From a virus: DNA of 64,000 bases. Every line of letters starts with the position of its first letter. The stretch's first letter is position 1. Made by a program: the position numbers and the translations under genes. Positions 60,552-64,000 of this stretch are shown in pieces. The notes under the pieces were generated by a model. That model did not search any database, was not told where the DNA came from, and was given only the letters and a program-made list of their open reading frames with translations. Where the stretch lies: IMG/VR virus record IMGVR_UViG_3300042402_001758, positions 62,001 to 126,000 of that record; one strand, 5' to 3'.

Positions 60552-61538
60552 ATGAATATATTTGAAATAATCGCGGAAGCTGACACTAGACCTAAAGTTG
60601 TTAAAGATTCTAGCACTGGAAAGTTCAGTGTTCAAATGCCTGATGGTCGTAGAGTAGGCAGTTATAATTCGCAAAAAGCTGCTATGGACGATATGATTAA
60701 GCGTCCAGCAATATTCAAAAAAGTTCCTAAGACACCTGGACAAGCAACTGCTCAAACAACTAAAATTGTTGGTAAAAAGAGTGTTAGGAAATTACTAAAA
60801 TATCTAAAAGATCGCAATGACCCGTCATGGCGTGCATTGGGCGAGAAGAGTGCAGCAAAACGTATAGGCGGATTTCTTAAGATATTAAAGATTTTTGGTT
60901 ATAGCGAAATGGTCATCGATTACTGGACAAATATATCTGGATTAGATGAATACTATGAAACAAATAATCTACCCAAGGATCAAGATTACTTTGATACTCA
61001 GGGCAATCTGATCAGTGTGTTAGCTGTACAGATCACAGCCAGTGGATTAATTACTTCTATAGTAAGAAGCATTGTAGGATTAAAATGGTTGTTTCGTGCT
61101 TTAGGTTTAGGAGCCACTATAGGCACTGGCGGATTCGCAGGCGGAGCAGCTATAGCAGGAATTCTGGCTAGTGAAGTTGTTTTAATTGCAGTGCAACAGT
61201 ATCTGAATCGTCCAGATGTTAGAGAAACTATAGGAAATGTACTAGCTTATAAAGTAGCAGGTATGAGCTTAGATGATCCTGGAAGTGTAGCGGCCAAGTA
61301 TTGGAATAAATTAAAAGACGGCATTTCTAAAACTATAGATGAAGCTATGGGCAAAGGTAAACCAGCAGATGCTAAACCTAATCAAGGCCAAGGAGGCCAA
61401 CCTGCTCCTGGAAAACAAACCCCTGCAGATCCTAGACGAAAATCAGATCAACCTGCTCCTAGCGGAGAGCAAGGAAGATATAGTCAGTATACTACTGATC
61501 CTGAATTGAAAGCAGCATTGCAAGCTCAAGGGCTTTAA
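60552..61538 (+). CDS. Unknown protein with central membrane segments (328 aa)
   Basis: Not recognised. Residues 1-75 are polar (MNIFEIIAEADTRPKVVKDS then VQMPDGRRVGSYNSQ). Residues about 155-220 contain two or three hydrophobic segments, including a Gly/Ala-rich one (ATIGTGGFAGGAAIAGILAS), likely to enter a membrane. The C-terminal 70 residues are Pro/Gly/Gln-rich and flexible. A late-type box upstream and the position near tail genes suggest a virion or internal protein used at infection, but this is inference. Its stop overlaps the end of the opposite-strand frameshift extension. Confidence 0.6.
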   Translation: MNIFEIIAEADTRPKVVKDSSTGKFSVQMPDGRRVGSYNSQKAAMDDMIKRPAIFKKVPKTPGQATAQTTKIVGKKSVRKLLKYLKDRNDPSWRALGEKSAAKRIGGFLKILKIFGYSEMVIDYWTNISGLDEYYETNNLPKDQDYFDTQGNLISVLAVQITASGLITSIVRSIVGLKWLFRALGLGATIGTGGFAGGAAIAGILASEVVLIAVQQYLNRPDVRETIGNVLAYKVAGMSLDDPGSVAAKYWNKLKDGISKTIDEAMGKGKPADAKPNQGQGGQPAPGKQTPADPRRKSDQPAPSGEQGRYSQYTTDPELKAALQAQGL

Positions 61539-61774
61539 AGCAACGGCATCTGTGCTTTCTTTGTAGTTTCAATATTTTCTTCGATTATTTTATTCATAAT
61601 AGTTCTATCTTCAGAACTATACACTTGAAATAGATCATAGCTGCTTACACCGCCTCGCATATACCAACTAATTCTAAATATATCTTCTTTAATCTGCTTG
61701 GCATATAATTCAAGCGATTGAATTCTTGTTTCGATGTCAGAATTAGACAGTGTTACGAGGCTGCTACGAAAAAA
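61535..61774 (-). CDS. Frameshift extension of the gp26-like protein (77 codons after the slip)
   Basis: An open frame, -1 to the gp26-like gene, runs from the slip site to TAA at 61537-61535. The product after the slip starts RSSLVTLSNSDIETRIQSLE and contains KEDIFRISWYMRGGVSSYD and DRTIMNKIIEEN, clearly protein-like with helix and aromatic pattern. No ATG, GTG or TTG exists in this frame before an internal ATG 37 codons in, so it can hardly be made alone. Fusion would give a 348-residue protein. This matches the G/GT arrangement of tail assembly chaperones in other tailed phages; I infer the same here. It overlaps the end of the convergent + gene by 4 bases. Confidence 0.7.
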   Translation of the reverse strand, partial: FFRSSLVTLSNSDIETRIQSLELYAKQIKEDIFRISWYMRGGVSSYDLFQVYSSEDRTIMNKIIEENIETTKKAQMPLL

Positions 61775-62580
61775 CTTGATTGATCCAAGTTAATTGATAT
61801 TTGATCCACGTGATCGCAGTTAGTACATTTTGCTTGAAATTTTGGAATATTCCAAGTCTCTTGACTGTTATCTAAAAATTTAGTGATTAAATCAAAAATT
61901 TCTCTATCAGAATTTTGAATCCATTCTGAAATAAAATTAGCATCCTCTACTGTATTTTCAATAGTTTGAACGCTGTCTATTCTTTTAATTACTAGATCAG
62001 CTTTCATTTCAGCTAACTTTGCATAAGCATCTTCTAGAACTTTTTGTTGAGCTTCTTGATCGTCTATTTCTGATGATTGAAATACTTGCCGTCTAAGATA
62101 AAAACTTTTTAAATTTTCTTCAGTGAATTCTCGATAAGTTAGCGGTCTAAAATTAATTGAAATAGGATCAATAGCCATGCTATGACTAAATTGACACTGA
62201 CTTAAATGGTCTGTAATAGTTTTTAAATCTACTTCATAGGAATTTTCTGTGCTACAAGACGGACAAATATTGTCTAAAGTTAGTATATCCCCATATGTAG
62301 CAATACGAATTCCTACTAATATAGCATCTATATCTATATTAGGAATGCTCCATGCATCCTTAATATAAGGACAACAACTTTCGATTACTTTAACTGTGGC
62401 TTCGCCGTTTAAAAGTGCATCTGGAGTTTTCATAATAATTTCATCCATACCAGTCATAGCTAAAATTGGAAAATTATTAGGATCGCCAGTTAGTGCGCCT
62501 TCGGGATAATACATGCCTTTGCTGGGCAAAGTTATGTAAACTTTAGGTTGTCTAAAATATTTTTGTAGCGGATTGGTCAT
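61753..62580 (-). CDS. Baseplate hub/tail assembly protein, gp26-like
   Basis: A 275-residue protein resembling T4 gp26-type hub assembly proteins: FRQPKVYITLPSKGMYYPEG, then MTGMDEIIMKTPDALLNGEA and YIKDAWSIPNIDIDAILVGI. Two CXXC pairs (Cys106/Cys109 in CPSC and Cys252/Cys255 in CTNC) should form a zinc ribbon. T4 gp26 is 208 residues. The last codons contain the slippery site T TTT TTC, so part of the product may carry a 77-residue extension. It has a TAAGG ribosome binding site and a late-type box, and is divergent from the tape measure gene, a common partner of such chaperones. Confidence 0.75.
   Translation of the reverse strand: MTNPLQKYFRQPKVYITLPSKGMYYPEGALTGDPNNFPILAMTGMDEIIMKTPDALLNGEATVKVIESCCPYIKDAWSIPNIDIDAILVGIRIATYGDILTLDNICPSCSTENSYEVDLKTITDHLSQCQFSHSMAIDPISINFRPLTYREFTEENLKSFYLRRQVFQSSEIDDQEAQQKVLEDAYAKLAEMKADLVIKRIDSVQTIENTVEDANFISEWIQNSDREIFDLITKFLDNSQETWNIPKFQAKCTNCDHVDQISINLDQSSFFVAAS
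61768..61774 (-). promoter_or_regulatory. Slippery heptamer T TTT TTC for -1 frameshift
   Basis: In gene frame the sequence reads AGT TTT TTC, which gives X XXY YYZ as T TTT TTC (61774-61768), five codons before the zero-frame stop at 61753. A -1 slip lets both tRNAs re-pair with TTT TTT and opens the downstream frame. Confidence 0.68.
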
Positions 62581-62590
62581 TTTTACCTTA

Positions 62591-62615
62591 GATAAATATT
62601 ATATTAGTATTTATC
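62591..62615. promoter_or_regulatory. Facing late-promoter-like boxes in a divergent gap
   Basis: GATAAATA on the + strand (62591-62598) and GATAAATA on the - strand (62615-62608) face each other within the 59-base gap between the gp26-like gene and the tape measure gene. Each lies 27-40 bases before the start of the gene it would serve. Each is one mismatch from TATAAATA. Confidence 0.5.
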
Positions 62616-62639
62616 TACGTATATTTCAGGAAAAAAATA

Positions 62640-64000
62640 ATGCCCGATTTAACAAAACAAGATCTTAAAGAGGCCTTTGCCGAAGCTCTTAAACAACATT
62701 CTCGAAGCAGCAGTGGTTTCGGCGGAGGGGGTGCTGGGGGAAGTGGAGGAGGTACCGGAGGAGGCGGCGGATCGACGTTCGATCAAGTTCTAACTGGAGT
62801 TAAAGATCAGTTCGCAGGCCTGGCTAAATTTGGCATAGGAGCTACTACTGACACCTTTGCTCATTTGAGCAAAGGAGGTATGCGTGTCAGCGAAGCCTTT
62901 AATATTGTAGGGGATAACGCAAGAGGTGCAGGGTTTCTATTCGGCGACACTATAGGTAAATTTTCAGGTTTACTAGCCAAAGGTTCACAATTTTACGAAG
63001 AAAACTTAGATGCTTTTAGATTGTTAAGCAAAGGCGGTATGAACTTTAATAACAGTCTAGTAGATTTAGGTATGGCCGCTGCTGGTACTAGATTAGGTAT
63101 GCGTGAATTTACAGAATTAATGCAAACTAATAACAAAGCATTTGCTACATTACCAGGAGGAGTTGCTCAAGGAGCTAAAGAATTTACTAAAGCTAGCCAA
63201 GCAATGTTTGACGATTCAGGATTAGTTGATCGAATGACTGGTCTAGGATTTACTACTGAAGATTTAAACAGTTTATTATCAACCACAATAACCCAGCAAA
63301 GACGACAAGGATTAAATGAAGCTGATTCGAGAAAAGTAGCCATTGAACAAGTTGAAAAGCTTGGTAAAGAAATGGATTTAATGGCTAAACTTACCGGTAA
63401 TAGTCGTAAAGAACAAGAAGATTTAATGAGAAAGCAGCAGGAAAATGGCCAAGTACAAGCTGCACTAGCAGATGAAATTGCGAGAGGCGGCAAGAATGTG
63501 CAACAAGGATTCAATGCCATGCAGACAGCAGCACAGCAAGGTGGCACTGATTTCCAAATGTTATCCGAGCAAATTTTTGCCATGGGCAGACCTACAGAGG
63601 ATATGATTGGCAAATTTAATGCTATTGGTCCTGCTGCACAAAAAGCTTTATATGAAGCTGCTGAAGCAGCTAAAAAAGGTGATGACGTCAGGGCAAGAGA
63701 ATTAACTGAAAGAGCTGCTGCACTTGCTGCTTTACAACAGCAATCTAATACAAATAGACAGTTAGCACGTCAAGGAGAAAAAGATTTTGTTGATATGCAG
63801 ACTCAGACTCGAGGTTTTAGTACTCAACTTCAAGAAATTGCTAAAGCTAATAAATTAAATCTTCAAACAGAAGAAGGATTGTCTAAGGCATTAGAGCTAA
63901 GAAGACAAGGTGCAAAAATAGAACAAGAAAAGAGCGATGGAGCAACTAAAGCATTAACAGGAATTGAAAATGCAACTAAAGATGCTAGTGCCGGAATTAG
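62640..64000 (+). CDS. Tail tape measure protein (partial, runs off the window)
   Basis: An open frame of 453 codons without a stop reaches the window edge. The start is ATG 62640 with AGGA 9 bases upstream. After a polar helix, residues 26-47 are a Gly/Ser/Thr linker. From about 50 the chain is helical, repetitive and rich in Ala, Gly and Gln (GMRVSEAFNIVGDNARGAGF, LDAFRLLSKGGMNFNNSL), as in tape measure proteins, which set tail length and later enter the host envelope. The divergent gp26-like gene, a likely chaperone, supports the call. Its real length cannot be seen here. Confidence 0.72.
   Translation, partial: MPDLTKQDLKEAFAEALKQHSRSSSGFGGGGAGGSGGGTGGGGGSTFDQVLTGVKDQFAGLAKFGIGATTDTFAHLSKGGMRVSEAFNIVGDNARGAGFLFGDTIGKFSGLLAKGSQFYEENLDAFRLLSKGGMNFNNSLVDLGMAAAGTRLGMREFTELMQTNNKAFATLPGGVAQGAKEFTKASQAMFDDSGLVDRMTGLGFTTEDLNSLLSTTITQQRRQGLNEADSRKVAIEQVEKLGKEMDLMAKLTGNSRKEQEDLMRKQQENGQVQAALADEIARGGKNVQQGFNAMQTAAQQGGTDFQMLSEQIFAMGRPTEDMIGKFNAIGPAAQKALYEAAEAAKKGDDVRARELTERAAALAALQQQSNTNRQLARQGEKDFVDMQTQTRGFSTQLQEIAKANKLNLQTEEGLSKALELRRQGAKIEQEKSDGATKALTGIENATKDASAGI

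Noticed and set aside
1-64000. Integrase, lysogeny genes, insertion sequences or photosynthesis genes
   Set aside because: None seen in any of the frames; the GIY-YIG gene is the only mobile-type gene recognised.

Overview
The window is a 64 kb piece of a T4-like myovirus genome (tailed phage with a contractile tail), AT-rich at about one third G+C. The T4-type genes recognisable are the late sigma factor gp55, the gp46/gp47 recombination nuclease, a T4-type RNase H/flap nuclease, baseplate proteins gp53, gp25, gp6 and a gp5-like spike, a gp26-like hub chaperone and a tape measure protein. Short overlapping genes (ATGA, TAATG), late-promoter-like GATAAATA boxes and a few near-consensus sigma-70 promoters fit this. 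The style of the accessory genes (7-deazaguanine enzyme, ThyX, radical SAM enzymes, 2OG oxygenases, glycosyltransferases, a giant structural protein) resembles phages of aquatic bacteria. The window has no photosynthesis gene, integrase, tRNA or CRISPR array, and the host cannot be named from it.

Layout. (1) 1-9515, + strand: a compact run of small unknown genes with queE, an RNase H-like nuclease, a MoxR ATPase plus HEXXH/VWA protein pair (each behind its own strong sigma-70 promoter) and thyX. (2) 9476-23966, mostly - strand: an accessory island with four radical SAM proteins, two 2OG-Fe(II) oxygenase-like proteins, an SGNH-like hydrolase, four GT-A-type glycosyltransferases in two tandem pairs, a repeat-bearing methyltransferase, a further glycosyltransferase-like protein and several small unknowns. 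(3) 24025-31133, - strand: tail-fibre-type proteins, three sharing one N-terminal module, one with a tail-collar domain. (4) 31188-46115, - strand: a single gene for a 4975-residue virion protein. (5) 46115-55577, - strand: baseplate genes. (6) 55653-60094, + strand: gp55, a tiny gene, gp47, gp46, an unknown and a GIY-YIG nuclease. (7) 60095-60551: no gene, but dense hairpins that look like a structured RNA. (8) 60552-64000: a membrane-segment protein, the gp26-like gene on the - strand, and a divergent tape measure gene that runs off the window.

How it works together (inference from families and order): sigma-70-like promoters serve the MoxR/VWA module and gp55; gp55 then directs the host polymerase to GATAAATA-type late promoters found before the tail, baseplate and tape measure genes. 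gp46/47, RNase H and ThyX support replication and recombination. The island enzymes look able to modify a glycan, peptide or nucleotide, but their substrate is not visible.

The most notable observations are: an unannotated 77-codon extension of the gp26-like gene that lacks its own start and is reached by a -1 slip at T TTT TTC, a lambda G/GT-type arrangement; the 250-base structured RNA candidate beside the GIY-YIG gene; the radical SAM/oxygenase/glycosyltransferase island; and the giant protein, whose middle interleaves FG-GAP-like and carbohydrate-binding-like repeats.
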